DNA of 30,270 bases from an uncultured Prevotella sp. (GCA_937877595.1 CALFIY010000068.1:1-30270), one strand, 5' to 3'; positions 22,475-30,270 are shown, numbered from the stretch's first letter. Notes: generated from the letters alone by a model not told the origin. Numbers and translations: made by a program.

Positions 22475-23973
22475 TACTTATTTTTGAACTTGTTGATACA
22501 GTCTATATATGCCTCCACAGATGCCGTGACTATATCGGTGTTGGCGCCGAAGCCATAGTAGAGGCTTCCGTCGTATTCCACCTGCATATGCACCTTTCCC
22601 ACGTCATCGCTGCCTTTGGATATTGCCTGGATGGTGAATTCCTTCAGCGTCATATGCTTCATTATAATCTTCTTCAGGGCTCTGATAGCAGCATCCACAG
22701 GACCGTTGCCCGATGCAGCAGCCTCAAACTTCTGGCCGCTGATGTCCAGGCCGATAGACGCAACGCTCTTTACGCCCTTGCCGGTAGTAACCTGCAGGAA
22801 GTCGAGTTTCACGGCGTGAGCCTCGGCGGTGTCGGCACCGGCCAGCATCAGCACGTCAGCATCATTTACTTCCTTCTTCTGATCTGCCAACTGCAGGAAC
22901 TTCTCGTATACCTGGTCAAGGCGTGCCTCGTCAAGTTCCACACCGTTTACATGCAGGCGATGCTTAAGTGCGGCGCGTCCCGAACGTGCAGTGAGCACGA
23001 TAGAGTTGTCGTCGATACCCACGTCTTTCGGGTCGATTATCTCGTATGTCTGCACATTCTTCAGCACACCGTCCTGATGAATTCCCGACGAGTGGGCAAA
23101 TGCGTTGCGGCCTACTATTGCCTTATTCGGCTGAACAGGCATGTTCATCAGGCTTGACACCATGCGCGAAATAGGATAAATCTTTGTAGTATTGATGTTG
23201 GTATCGATGCCAAGGCCTTTGTGACACTTCAGTATCATTGCGATTTCCTCGAGCGACGTGTTACCGGCGCGCTCACCGATACCGTTGATTGTCACCTCCA
23301 CCTGCCGGGCGCCGCCCATCACTCCGCTGAAAGTATTTGCGGTAGCCATGCCGAGGTCGTTGTGGCAGTGGGTGGAAATAATGGCCTTGTCGATGCCGTC
23401 AACGTGTTCCTTGAGATATTTTATCTTCTCAAAATATTCCTGCGGCAGACAGTATCCCGTAGTATCGGGAATGTTTACCACCGTGGCGCCGGCCTTGATG
23501 ACGGCTTCCACTACACGTGCAAGATACTCGTTTTCGGTGCGTCCGGCATCCTCGCAGTAGAATTCTACATCCTCGACGAATTTCTTGGCATACTTCACAG
23601 CGGCAACACCGCGCTCAATAATTTCCTCACGAGTGGAGTTGAACTTATATTTAATGTGCGAGTCGCTTGTGCCGATACCGGTGTGTATGCGCTTGTGCTT
23701 GGCAAACTTCAGGGCGTCGGCAGCCACGTCGATATCTTTCTGCACGGCACGCGTCAGCGCACATATCGTGGGCCATGTCACAGCCTTCGAGATTTCTATC
23801 ACAGAGTTGAAGTCGCCCGGTGAACTAATCGGGAAACCTGCTTCAATCACGTCTACCCCCAACTGTTCCAAGGCTTTCGCCACCTGTATTTTCTCTACAG
23901 TGTTAAGTTGACAGCCAGGCACCTGCTCGCCATCGCGAAGCGTGGTGTCGAAAATGTACAATCTGTCGTTCAT
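22474..23973 (-). CDS. leuA: 2-Isopropylmalate synthase
   Basis: Condenses acetyl-CoA with 2-oxoisovalerate, the committed step to leucine. The 499 residues include the TIM-barrel catalytic domain (TTLRDGEQVPGCQLN, ISTHCHNDLGMATAN with metal histidines, INGIGERAGNTSLEE) and the C-terminal ~125-residue regulatory domain, where leucine feedback acts in this family (from about ALKHRLHVNGVEL on). It could be mistaken for homocitrate or citramalate synthase, but length and the leuC-leuD context favour LeuA. It starts 57 bases after the rpoD stop; no consensus promoter is present in that gap, so rpoD read-through is possible. Confidence 0.95.
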   Translation of the reverse strand: MNDRLYIFDTTLRDGEQVPGCQLNTVEKIQVAKALEQLGVDVIEAGFPISSPGDFNSVIEISKAVTWPTICALTRAVQKDIDVAADALKFAKHKRIHTGIGTSDSHIKYKFNSTREEIIERGVAAVKYAKKFVEDVEFYCEDAGRTENEYLARVVEAVIKAGATVVNIPDTTGYCLPQEYFEKIKYLKEHVDGIDKAIISTHCHNDLGMATANTFSGVMGGARQVEVTINGIGERAGNTSLEEIAMILKCHKGLGIDTNINTTKIYPISRMVSSLMNMPVQPNKAIVGRNAFAHSSGIHQDGVLKNVQTYEIIDPKDVGIDDNSIVLTARSGRAALKHRLHVNGVELDEARLDQVYEKFLQLADQKKEVNDADVLMLAGADTAEAHAVKLDFLQVTTGKGVKSVASIGLDISGQKFEAAASGNGPVDAAIRALKKIIMKHMTLKEFTIQAISKGSDDVGKVHMQVEYDGSLYYGFGANTDIVTASVEAYIDCINKFKNK

Positions 23974-24000
23974 CTTTAAAAATCTTTCACCTTAAATTAA

Positions 24001-24020
24001 TATACGCGCGCACGCGCGCG
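24001..24020. repeat. 20-bp alternating pyrimidine-purine tract
   Basis: TATACGCGCGCACGCGCGCG alternates pyrimidine and purine without a break, nearly all of it CG or CA steps. It lies in the 57-base gap between rpoD and leuA. Such tracts favour left-handed DNA when negatively supercoiled. It is also a short self-complementary GC hairpin in RNA, so it could equally serve as a crude terminator for rpoD. Confidence 0.7.
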
Positions 24021-24030
24021 GGGAACACTA

Positions 24031-24903
24031 TTAGCCCAGATATTTCATCAGGATACGCGCATTTCCCGACTCGCGGAGTTTTGCTATACTCTTCTCGCGT
24101 ATCTGGCGCACGCGCTCGCGTGTCAGTCCGAGGCGGTCGCCTATTTCCTCAAGTCCTTTCTCATGGCATCCAATGCCGAAGCACTCACGGATAATTGTTA
24201 TCTCGCGGTCCTTGAGCACTCTCTGCAGCACGCTGTTCAATTCCTGCGCCATCGACTCGTGGTCAACGTAGCGGTCGGTGCGCGAGTCGTCGCCACTTGC
24301 CATTACGTCGAGCATACAGTTGTCCTCGCCGTCCTGGAAAGGTGCATCAATCGACACGTGATGGCCATCGGCCATCAGGCTCTGCCCAATCTTCTCCTCG
24401 TCGATATTGGTAGCCTCACTGAGTTCCGTAACCGACGGATGACGCTGGTTTTCCTGCTCAAAACGGTTTATCTCGTGGTTGATTTTACTGAGGCTTCCCA
24501 CCTGATTCAACGGCAGGCGCACTATACGGCTCTGCTCGGCAATGGCCTGCAGGATGCTCTGGCGTATCCACCAAACGGCATAGGAGATAAATTTGAAGCC
24601 TCGCGTCTCATCGAATTTCTGGGCAGCCTTGATAAGTCCTATGTTGCCCTCGTCGATAAGGTCGGTAAGCGTGAGTCCCTGATGCTGATACTGTTTTGCT
24701 ACAGAGACCACAAAGCGCAGGTTTGCCGTAACAAGTTTGTCCTTGGCGCGCTCGCCTTCAGGACCGCCTTTGCGTATTTTCTGTGCCAGTTCTATTTCTT
24801 CATCAATGCTGATAAGTGGTGCACGGCCTATTTCAACAAGATATTTGTCCAGTGCCTCACTCGAACGATTCGTAATACTCTTCTGAATCTTAAGTTGTCT
24901 CAT
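24031..24903 (-). CDS. rpoD: Primary RNA polymerase sigma factor (Bacteroidetes type)
   Basis: 290 residues, the short form used as the housekeeping sigma in Bacteroidetes: region 1.1 is absent. Region 1.2 covers ~17-50 (LDKYLVEIGRAPLIS), region 2 ~55-125 with DLIDEGNIGLIKAAQKFD and GFKFISYAVWWIRQSI, the -7 recognition helix, then region 3 (HPSVTELSEATNI) and region 4 with the -33 recognition helix LGLTRERVRQIREKSIAKLR. The promoters seen across the window have the TTTG/TAnnTTTG form that this sigma type recognises. leuA follows after 57 bases. Confidence 0.96.
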   Translation of the reverse strand: MRQLKIQKSITNRSSEALDKYLVEIGRAPLISIDEEIELAQKIRKGGPEGERAKDKLVTANLRFVVSVAKQYQHQGLTLTDLIDEGNIGLIKAAQKFDETRGFKFISYAVWWIRQSILQAIAEQSRIVRLPLNQVGSLSKINHEINRFEQENQRHPSVTELSEATNIDEEKIGQSLMADGHHVSIDAPFQDGEDNCMLDVMASGDDSRTDRYVDHESMAQELNSVLQRVLKDREITIIRECFGIGCHEKGLEEIGDRLGLTRERVRQIREKSIAKLRESGNARILMKYLG

Positions 24904-24975
24904 CGATTACCTTCTTTCTTTTCCTTAAAAGTCTGTATTTCAGACTATTATACAAAACATAATAGTAAAACGGTG

Positions 24976-24983
24976 CAAAATTA
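24976..24983 (-). promoter_or_regulatory. rpoD promoter, -7 element
   Basis: TAATTTTG on the minus strand matches TAnnTTTG, about 72 bases before the rpoD ATG. No TTTG is found at the expected upstream spacing, so only half of the promoter is supported. Confidence 0.4.
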
Positions 24984-25036
24984 CGAAAAATATCAGTACG
25001 TGGTTCTCGCGCACATGTTATTTTTTCTTAATATTT

Positions 25037-25077
25037 CACCTCTTTAGCGCGCTGCGCGCGCTAAAGAGTGAGAGGTG
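25037..25077. repeat. Strong inverted repeat between rpoD and the glycosidase-like gene
   Basis: Arms CTCTTTAGCGCGC (25040-25052) and GCGCGCTAAAGAG (25056-25068) are a perfect 13-bp inverted repeat around the three-base loop TGC. The outer CACCT (25037-25041) can also pair with AGGTG (25073-25077) across a short bulge. It is 82 bases past the end of the minus-strand gene at 25159 and upstream of rpoD. No T-run follows directly on either strand, so a Rho-independent terminator is possible but not typical. Confidence 0.7.
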
Positions 25078-25150
25078 AGTGGTAAGAGGTGAGATATTGG
25101 TGGTGAGGGGAAAGAAGTAAGTGGTGAGATGTAAAATTTTTGTGGTGAGT
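25069..25150. repeat. Degenerate GTGAG-type minisatellite
   Basis: Irregular copies of GGTGAG/GGTAAG/AAGTAAG in one orientation: GTGAGAGGTGAGTGGTAAGA, then GGTGAGATATTGGTGGTGAG, then AAGTAAGTGGTGAG and TGGTGAGTAGTAGG. It is low in C on the plus strand and directly abuts the inverted repeat at 25037-25077. It is noncoding, lying between the strong hairpin and the stop of the gene at 25159. Confidence 0.6.
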
Positions 25151-25158
25151 AGTAGGAC

Positions 25159-28023
25159 TCACTGCAGCGTTACAGCCATGAGTCCTATCACTACGTCGTT
25201 CGAGAGCGTCAGCACTCTTATTTCCTTCAGTTTCTTGTCTTCGTTGAGCGGCATGTAGAGCATTGTCGCTGCTCCGCCGCGTATGGTTCTGCTGCCAGGT
25301 CCCTTCAGTTTGAGGGCCTTGCCCAGGTCACGGCTCACAAGTCCGGAGGCAAACGCCACACGGTAAGGGCGCGGCTGTGCCACGCTGAAGGCTTTTCCGT
25401 CAGAATAGAAGTCTTGTTCTATAGGGCACCACGTATCTGGATTAACAAGTCGCAGCGTATCTGCCGTACCATCCTGATAGCAGGCCAGTACCAGGCCGTT
25501 GTCTATCCTGCACTGCATGTGATTTGTCGAGCCGGCCATCAGCAGCCATGCTGCCATGGCGTTGCCGCTGACGGGAATGCAAATCTCGTCGGGATAGTTG
25601 TCCCACAGCGAAGTGTATGCTATATTCTGCCCAACGGCAGGTGTGCGGAAAGGAACACCGGCCACCCGGAAGGTACCCTTTTCTATCATCGTGCGGAACA
25701 CCGAGTCGTTCACCTCGAACGTGTCCGTTGGATGGCACCACTCGCTTACTCCCTGCACTGGCAGTTGCAGCGTAGTGTACGGAGGCCGTGGACTCTCGTA
25801 TCGATTGTGGAAAATATCGCTGACATTGGCATTGAAAGCCTTGTCAATGTTCACCTGTCGGTATTTGGCTTTCGCCTCCGGTTCCTTAGCCGCCAGATTA
25901 GGCAGTTTACTCTCTGTAGGAGTGATGTCCACCGTCGGCAGTTTCACCACCGACTTCACCCTTATCACCTGATGGGCTGCGGCTGTTCCCTCCACGTCAC
26001 GGTATTTTCCCTGTCCGAGGTTCTGGCGCAGCACTATCTTCAGTGGCTTTTTGAACTTCTGCGTCACCTCATAGACCTCGTCACCTCCCGTGCGCCGGAA
26101 CTTATATTCCAGATATGGCGTGCTCACCGATGCCTCGTCCCAGTCGGACGGCAGTCCCGGCCGTATTATACAGCGCTCGTAGAGAGCCTCCGGCTCTATG
26201 CCGAAGAGTCCCTGTATCAGTGTGCGTGCCGATATTCCTATGCAGTCGCCGAAGTCACGGTAACATTCGCCTCGCGCAGCATCGTATTTGCTTATCTGTC
26301 CGAAATTGCCGGGGCTTTTTCCCCAGTACATCTGGTCCATCACGTTGGCCTTAAGCAGTCTGTATCCCTCGTCGTTGCGTCCTGCCTTGAAGTAAGCCAG
26401 AGCCATGTGCATCACCTCTGCTGCCGCAACATTGTTTACGCTCCAAACGTAGGGCATCCAGTTGCTTGTGGCTATGGTACAGAGCGACGTTTTCTCGCCG
26501 GCACGTGTTACCGGTATATGCGGTATTTCTCGATCCACGTACTGCGTTGCCCTGAAAGCCTGCTCGCCACTGCATGCCTCACAGTCGATTGGTGTGTAAA
26601 TGCTCCACAGCGCAGCGCTTTCGTGCAGCCGTTGCATTCCCATAAGGTCTTGGTATTCAGCCCAGTGGCCACTGCCGTTTATCCAAAGCCTACTGTTCAT
26701 GGCTTCAAGAATAGCCTCTGCCTCCTGACGGTATGGCACAGGATTTTCGCCAATAAGTTCTGCGATGCGCGCAGCAAGCAGATTGCCGCGATAGTTGTAG
26801 GCCGACGAGTGGGTCACAGCACCTCCGCTGTAGTACAATCCGTCGCTTGCCCAGATGCAGCAGTAAGCATCGTACAGATGGTCCTCATCAGGGTCGAAGT
26901 TGCGCTTCTCCCACGCCAGGTGGCGCGTCAGCAGCGGCCACATCTTACGCAGATACTCACGGTCGGCGTCGTACTGGAAATGCCACAGCAGTTCGTCGAC
27001 ATAGTTCAGGTTCATGTCGTAATGATGCATCTGGTCGTTGCGCTCTGGATTGCGGCAGATATATCCGTCGCTGTACATCTGAGTTCCCCAGCGCTTCTCG
27101 GCACGTGCCAGATTCTTCTCTGCGTCCTGCGTAGGATGGGCCATGCTGGCAGGCAGATTAGTCACCTGACTCTTGGCGTATGCGTCGAAGTGGCTTATGG
27201 CACGTTCGGGCCATCCCATCACGTCGCCCAGAAATCCTGCGCGCCATCCGGCCAGCGGCATGCGCCATCCCACACATCCGTGCAGCCACGTCTTGCCGTC
27301 CCAGTCGCCGTCGGCAGCCACCACAAGTGCTCCGCCGAGAGTATTTATATACGGGTCGGGAGTGTTAAACGTCACACGTCCCGCCAGTTGCCTCATTGCC
27401 TGTTCGGCACGGTCAAAGCGCTGCTCGGCACGCTCTGTTTTGGATGTCGTAAGGTCTGTCTGCTGAGCCTCTATGTACACTGTCTCGTCGGCAGTGACGT
27501 CGAGCACGGCAAGAGGCTGCTTGCCGTCGGCCTCGAAAGCGTCGGCAGGATCCACGCCAATGTCGCCGTTGCGCCAAAGGCGCGGCTTCACAATTCCGCT
27601 CACCACAACCTGCAGTTGCGGGTCGTCGTCGAAGCCCACCGTCTGCACACGCCAGTATGCTGTTTCGCTGTTCAGGTCGGCAACAACTTTGACGTAGGCC
27701 ACGGCATGCTTGCCCCAGTCTTTGTGGCGCACCGTGTAGTTGCGCATTCCGTCTTCGTAGCGCGCTATGCAGTTGGTGGTAGAGTCGAGGGCCACGCCGT
27801 TCAGCCTCAGCCGAACGTTGCGGTGCTTGCCCTTCTTGAAGATGGCAAACACAGGGCGGTCGCTCGTTTCGATGCGATAGTCGGTCGGACTGCCGTAGAG
27901 CGCACGCGTATATCTGTTACTACCATTCTCACACACGAAGGCTCTGCCCTCCGGCGTATATCCTTCTGCCGATGCCACGCTGCATGCCAGGGTGGCAATC
28001 ACTGCTGCCAAGAAGTTTCTCAT
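25159..28023 (-). CDS. Secreted (alpha/alpha)6-barrel glycosidase-like protein, possibly DUF4450-type
   Basis: 954 residues with a signal peptide (MRNFLAAVIATLACSVASAE). The N-terminal ~200 residues form a beta-sandwich-like domain with NRYTRALYGSPTDYR that I associate, from memory, with DUF4450. The middle ~210-660 reads as a six-hairpin barrel related to alpha-L-rhamnosidases: GDWDGKTWLHGCVGWRMPLA, MHHYDMNLNYVDELLWHF, CCIWASDGLYYSGGA, YNYRGNLLAARIAEL, WSVNNVAAAEVMHMALAYF and RDFGDCIGISARTLIQGLFG. The C-terminal part is beta-rich, ending GLMAVTLQ. Candidate acids include Asp in WASDGL and Glu/Asp around ARGECYRDFGD, but I cannot assign the catalytic pair. It starts 14 bases after sensor kinase 2, so it is probably co-transcribed with it. 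No SusC/SusD pair is in the window. The substrate is not known. Confidence 0.75.
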   Translation of the reverse strand: MRNFLAAVIATLACSVASAEGYTPEGRAFVCENGSNRYTRALYGSPTDYRIETSDRPVFAIFKKGKHRNVRLRLNGVALDSTTNCIARYEDGMRNYTVRHKDWGKHAVAYVKVVADLNSETAYWRVQTVGFDDDPQLQVVVSGIVKPRLWRNGDIGVDPADAFEADGKQPLAVLDVTADETVYIEAQQTDLTTSKTERAEQRFDRAEQAMRQLAGRVTFNTPDPYINTLGGALVVAADGDWDGKTWLHGCVGWRMPLAGWRAGFLGDVMGWPERAISHFDAYAKSQVTNLPASMAHPTQDAEKNLARAEKRWGTQMYSDGYICRNPERNDQMHHYDMNLNYVDELLWHFQYDADREYLRKMWPLLTRHLAWEKRNFDPDEDHLYDAYCCIWASDGLYYSGGAVTHSSAYNYRGNLLAARIAELIGENPVPYRQEAEAILEAMNSRLWINGSGHWAEYQDLMGMQRLHESAALWSIYTPIDCEACSGEQAFRATQYVDREIPHIPVTRAGEKTSLCTIATSNWMPYVWSVNNVAAAEVMHMALAYFKAGRNDEGYRLLKANVMDQMYWGKSPGNFGQISKYDAARGECYRDFGDCIGISARTLIQGLFGIEPEALYERCIIRPGLPSDWDEASVSTPYLEYKFRRTGGDEVYEVTQKFKKPLKIVLRQNLGQGKYRDVEGTAAAHQVIRVKSVVKLPTVDITPTESKLPNLAAKEPEAKAKYRQVNIDKAFNANVSDIFHNRYESPRPPYTTLQLPVQGVSEWCHPTDTFEVNDSVFRTMIEKGTFRVAGVPFRTPAVGQNIAYTSLWDNYPDEICIPVSGNAMAAWLLMAGSTNHMQCRIDNGLVLACYQDGTADTLRLVNPDTWCPIEQDFYSDGKAFSVAQPRPYRVAFASGLVSRDLGKALKLKGPGSRTIRGGAATMLYMPLNEDKKLKEIRVLTLSNDVVIGLMAVTLQ

Positions 28024-28037
28024 GTATCTGTAAGGTG

Positions 28038-30089
28038 TTATAAAGTCATTATAAAGCGTGCTCCGTCAAAGTAACTGGTATCAAGGAAGATATCTCCGCC
28101 AAGTCTCCGTGCTATTGAGCGCGCCACGGTAAGCCCAATGCCAGTGCCGTCGTAGTATTCGTCAAGTTGCACAAACTCATCAAAGATACGTTCTGCCTCA
28201 TCTGGCGGCACTCCAATGCCTGTATCCTCAACCACAAACTTCACTCCATCGCCGCAGGATGTCACAAACAGTGTGGCGCGCTTCTTTTCCTCTGTCGTCT
28301 CATGCCCGTGGAGGGCCTCTGCCCGATGCGTAAACTTACGGGCATTGTCGAGCAGCAATGTCAGCGCACGCGTGGCATGTCGCAAATTAGTGTTGAGCGT
28401 TATGCTGTCAGCGCCCTCGTCTATCTTTAGTTCAAAATCAAGATGGCTTGCAGCGGCAATGCCCGAGTCTTCCACTGCCTGTGCTGCTATTTGCACTGCC
28501 AGCACATTGTCGCTGCGCTCTATCACGCTGGCACTGCCGGCCTCTGAAAGTTCCAGCATCTTATTTACGAGCCCGGTAATGCGGTCGGTATTCTCTGTAA
28601 TCTGTCTGTTGATGTCAAGTTTGGCCTTGCTGTCGAGTTCAATGCCCGGACTGGTGATGACCTGCGTAAAACCGCTAAGGATATTGAGCGGCGTGCGGAT
28701 TTCGTGGGATATCTGCTGGATGAAGTTCGACTTCATTTTCGACGATTCCTCTGCACGGGCATTGGCCACGGAGAGCAGTTCGTTCTTCTGTTCCAGTTCG
28801 CGGTTTTTTGCAGCCAGACGGCGGGCCGACCTGCGGTGCTGCAGCATGAGGATGGTCACAGAGAGCACGGCAAGTATCATCGCAACAACGACAACCATCA
28901 GGCGCTGGCGCTCAAGGGCCGACTGCTGCTCTGCTATCTTCGCCTCCTTTGCCTGCGTCTCGTAGATTACCGCCAGTTGGGCTGCGTCGTTCTTCTGCAA
29001 CTGCGTGTAGGCAGAGTCGAGCGAAGTGATTATGCGGTTGGCTGTGGCAAGTGCCTTGGCTGTGCGCCCTGATTTCATCTCTGCCTCGAACATTGGTGCA
29101 AGTTCCAGCCGCAGATAGTCGAGCGAAAGAAACTCCCCCTTCGACAGGCGCGCCATGTCAACTCGCTCAGAGAGGTCGGCCAGTTCGTCCCACCTCTCCA
29201 TGGCACGCAGATAATTCACCTGCTGACCGAGATAGTCGTTGTCGGTTTTTCCTGCCGTCTGCATAAACGCCTGATAGTGCTTTTCGGCATCCTCGCGGCG
29301 GCCTGCCTTGGCAAGCACAAGGGCTGTGTTTGCCTCCAGTTCCTGTTTTGCAAAGTCCTTATACTCATCCTTGCTGTCGCTAATGGTCATGGAGCGCTCA
29401 TAAATCTCGTGCAGGCGCGGCAGCCACGACAGCGCGATATCGGTATGGTCCACCATAAGGTTGCACTCGATGCAGTTGCCTATCGCGGCAAAGAGATTAT
29501 AGAAGCCATTGAAACTGTTGGATTCCGAAGCATATGCCATCATTGAGTCACAGGCCACACGGAAACTCTCGTTGCCCTCCTCTACCCTGCCGAGCATGAT
29601 CTGGCAGGAGCCTATCTGACTGAGGAATTTCGGAGCGTAGATGCGACCGAACCAGGCGGTGTCGGCGCGCGCCACATCATAGCCGTTGGTGGCATATTCA
29701 AGCGCCTCGCGCCAGTTGAGGTTGTTTATGCTGATATGTGGAAGCAGGCGAAGCGCGGCATAGTAACTGGGAGGGTCTTCACGGTGCAGGTTGCCGTCGC
29801 GGAGCGACTTTTTGGCATAGTAGGCCGCCGTGCGGCTCTGCCCCATTGCCTCGTAGATTTCGGCACGGCACTCGTCGGCCATGTTAAGCGTCAGGTCGCC
29901 GGTATGCTCCAGACTGTCGGTCATCACCATGGCCCGCTCCGGATTGACATAGCGTGCATCGTATATGGCATACATCAGGCTGTCGAGTCTGCTGATGCCG
30001 CTGTCGGTCTTTGCTGCTTGCTGCTGTTGACATGCCGCCAGAAAGAGCAGTGCGCCAACGGCCATCGTTACATGGATTTTTCGTAGCAT
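28038..30089 (-). CDS. TPR-containing lipoprotein-type sensor histidine kinase 2
   Basis: 683 residues from the ATG at 30089; upstream in-frame ATGs lie within the promoter. The signal ends in the lipobox LAAC (Cys 20) followed by QQQQ. Residues ~35-385 are TPR-like helices, then a membrane helix at ~398-417, a coiled segment ARRLAAKNRELEQKNELL, HisKA with FIQQISHEIRTPLN (His ~462), and an ATPase domain with LLLDNARKFT, DTGIGVP and GTGIGLTVAR. No receiver or DNA-binding domain and no partner regulator are visible. The kinase half is close to that of the protein at 15275-17302, including the shared FDEFVQLDEYYDGTGIG string, while the sensor halves differ more. It leads into the glycosidase-like gene by 14 bases. 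Confidence 0.92.
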   Translation of the reverse strand: MLRKIHVTMAVGALLFLAACQQQQAAKTDSGISRLDSLMYAIYDARYVNPERAMVMTDSLEHTGDLTLNMADECRAEIYEAMGQSRTAAYYAKKSLRDGNLHREDPPSYYAALRLLPHISINNLNWREALEYATNGYDVARADTAWFGRIYAPKFLSQIGSCQIMLGRVEEGNESFRVACDSMMAYASESNSFNGFYNLFAAIGNCIECNLMVDHTDIALSWLPRLHEIYERSMTISDSKDEYKDFAKQELEANTALVLAKAGRREDAEKHYQAFMQTAGKTDNDYLGQQVNYLRAMERWDELADLSERVDMARLSKGEFLSLDYLRLELAPMFEAEMKSGRTAKALATANRIITSLDSAYTQLQKNDAAQLAVIYETQAKEAKIAEQQSALERQRLMVVVVAMILAVLSVTILMLQHRRSARRLAAKNRELEQKNELLSVANARAEESSKMKSNFIQQISHEIRTPLNILSGFTQVITSPGIELDSKAKLDINRQITENTDRITGLVNKMLELSEAGSASVIERSDNVLAVQIAAQAVEDSGIAAASHLDFELKIDEGADSITLNTNLRHATRALTLLLDNARKFTHRAEALHGHETTEEKKRATLFVTSCGDGVKFVVEDTGIGVPPDEAERIFDEFVQLDEYYDGTGIGLTVARSIARRLGGDIFLDTSYFDGARFIMTL

Positions 30090-30113
30090 GGGGACCAAAA
30101 GTATTGCTGTCTG

Positions 30114-30144
30114 CAAAAATAGTGTTTTTTGCTGACGCGGCAAA
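30114..30144 (-). promoter_or_regulatory. Promoter of sensor kinase 2 / glycosidase operon
   Basis: TTTG (30141-30144), 19 bases, TATTTTTG (30114-30121) on the minus strand: exact consensus. Transcription would begin near 30107, about 18 bases before the ATG at 30089, which fixes that ATG as the start. Confidence 0.8.
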
Positions 30145-30200
30145 GTTTTCCCTGCAATAAAAAATCAACTTTTTTCGGCATGTGCACTACCGACAAAAAC

Positions 30201-30270
30201 TACAGCAGTGTTTTTAAAAATTACAGCAGTGTTTTTAAAAATTAAAACAGCGCTGGCAAAAATTAAAACA
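30201..30270. repeat. 21-bp tandem repeat upstream of sensor kinase 2
   Basis: TACAGCAGTGTTTTTAAAAAT occurs exactly twice, at 30201-30221 and 30222-30242. A third, degenerate copy follows at 30243-30263 (TAAAACAGCGCTGGCAAAAAT) and the beginning of a fourth at 30264-30270, cut by the window edge. The period is two helical turns, and the T5-A5 blocks would be phased. The array lies 57 bases upstream of the -33 element of the kinase promoter. Confidence 0.85.

Noticed and set aside
25414..28074. Open frame of 886 codons on the plus strand opposite the glycosidase-like gene
   Set aside because: It mirrors the third-position pattern of the minus-strand gene, has no recognisable domain, signal or start context, and the minus-strand product has a signal peptide and family motifs.
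1..30270. tRNA, rRNA, insertion sequences, prophage or integrase genes
   Set aside because: None was seen on reading both strands; no transposase, integrase or phage structural motifs appear among the supported proteins.

Overview
The window looks like a Bacteroidales genome, most probably a Prevotella-type organism. The supports are: promoters of the Bacteroidetes form (TTTG, 19-20 bp, TAnnTTTG) at several gene starts; a short primary sigma factor without region 1.1; TPR-lipoprotein histidine kinases; a lipoprotein GalM paired with a sugar porter; and family-typical TrpC/F/A, LeuA/C/D, MAP, TsaD and Ddh proteins. The assignment rests on recalled family features, not on a search.

Layout. 1-1237 (-): a sugar-porter N-terminus that runs in frame into an unrelated, lower-GC sequence. 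1248-2459 (-): galM. 2460-2892: two back-to-back promoters, a triple palindrome and a 15-codon leader ORF. 2893-4323 (+): the N-terminal third of a UvrD-type helicase fused in frame to a TrpD lacking its N-terminal domain, followed by tightly packed trpC, trpF and trpA to 6493. 6504-12168 (-): ddh, a secreted nuclease, a large secreted multidomain protein and a YihY/BrkB membrane protein. 12211-12614 (-): RNase P RNA. 12700-15157 (-): cinA/pncC-like gene, tsaD, map. 15275-17302 (-): TPR sensor kinase 1, divergent from tcdA and a small HsdR_N-type protein (17453-18713, +). 18749-20394 (-): zinc-ribbon coiled-coil protein and NIF3 protein. 20481-23973 (-): leuD, leuC, leuA. 24031-24903 (-): rpoD. 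25159-28023 (-): large secreted glycosidase-like protein, directly downstream of TPR sensor kinase 2 (28038-30089). The window ends in a 21-bp tandem repeat.

How the genes relate. trpD'-C-F-A covers the middle and end of tryptophan synthesis, but trpB, trpE and trpG, which I would expect upstream, are replaced by helicase sequence. leuA-C-D covers leucine synthesis except leuB. map-tsaD-cinA and tcdA are housekeeping genes for protein N-termini and the t6A/ct6A tRNA modification. The two sensor kinases are close paralogues with no response regulator beside them; one appears to share a transcript with the glycosidase-like gene.

The most important caution is that the window contains two apparent breakpoints (near 470-500 and near 3541-3555), each joining unrelated protein families in frame. 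I read both as more likely assembly chimeras or recent rearrangements than as new fusion enzymes. The sequence between about 500 and 3545 may not belong to the same replicon as the rest. I found no convincing novel defence, mobile or CRISPR system.
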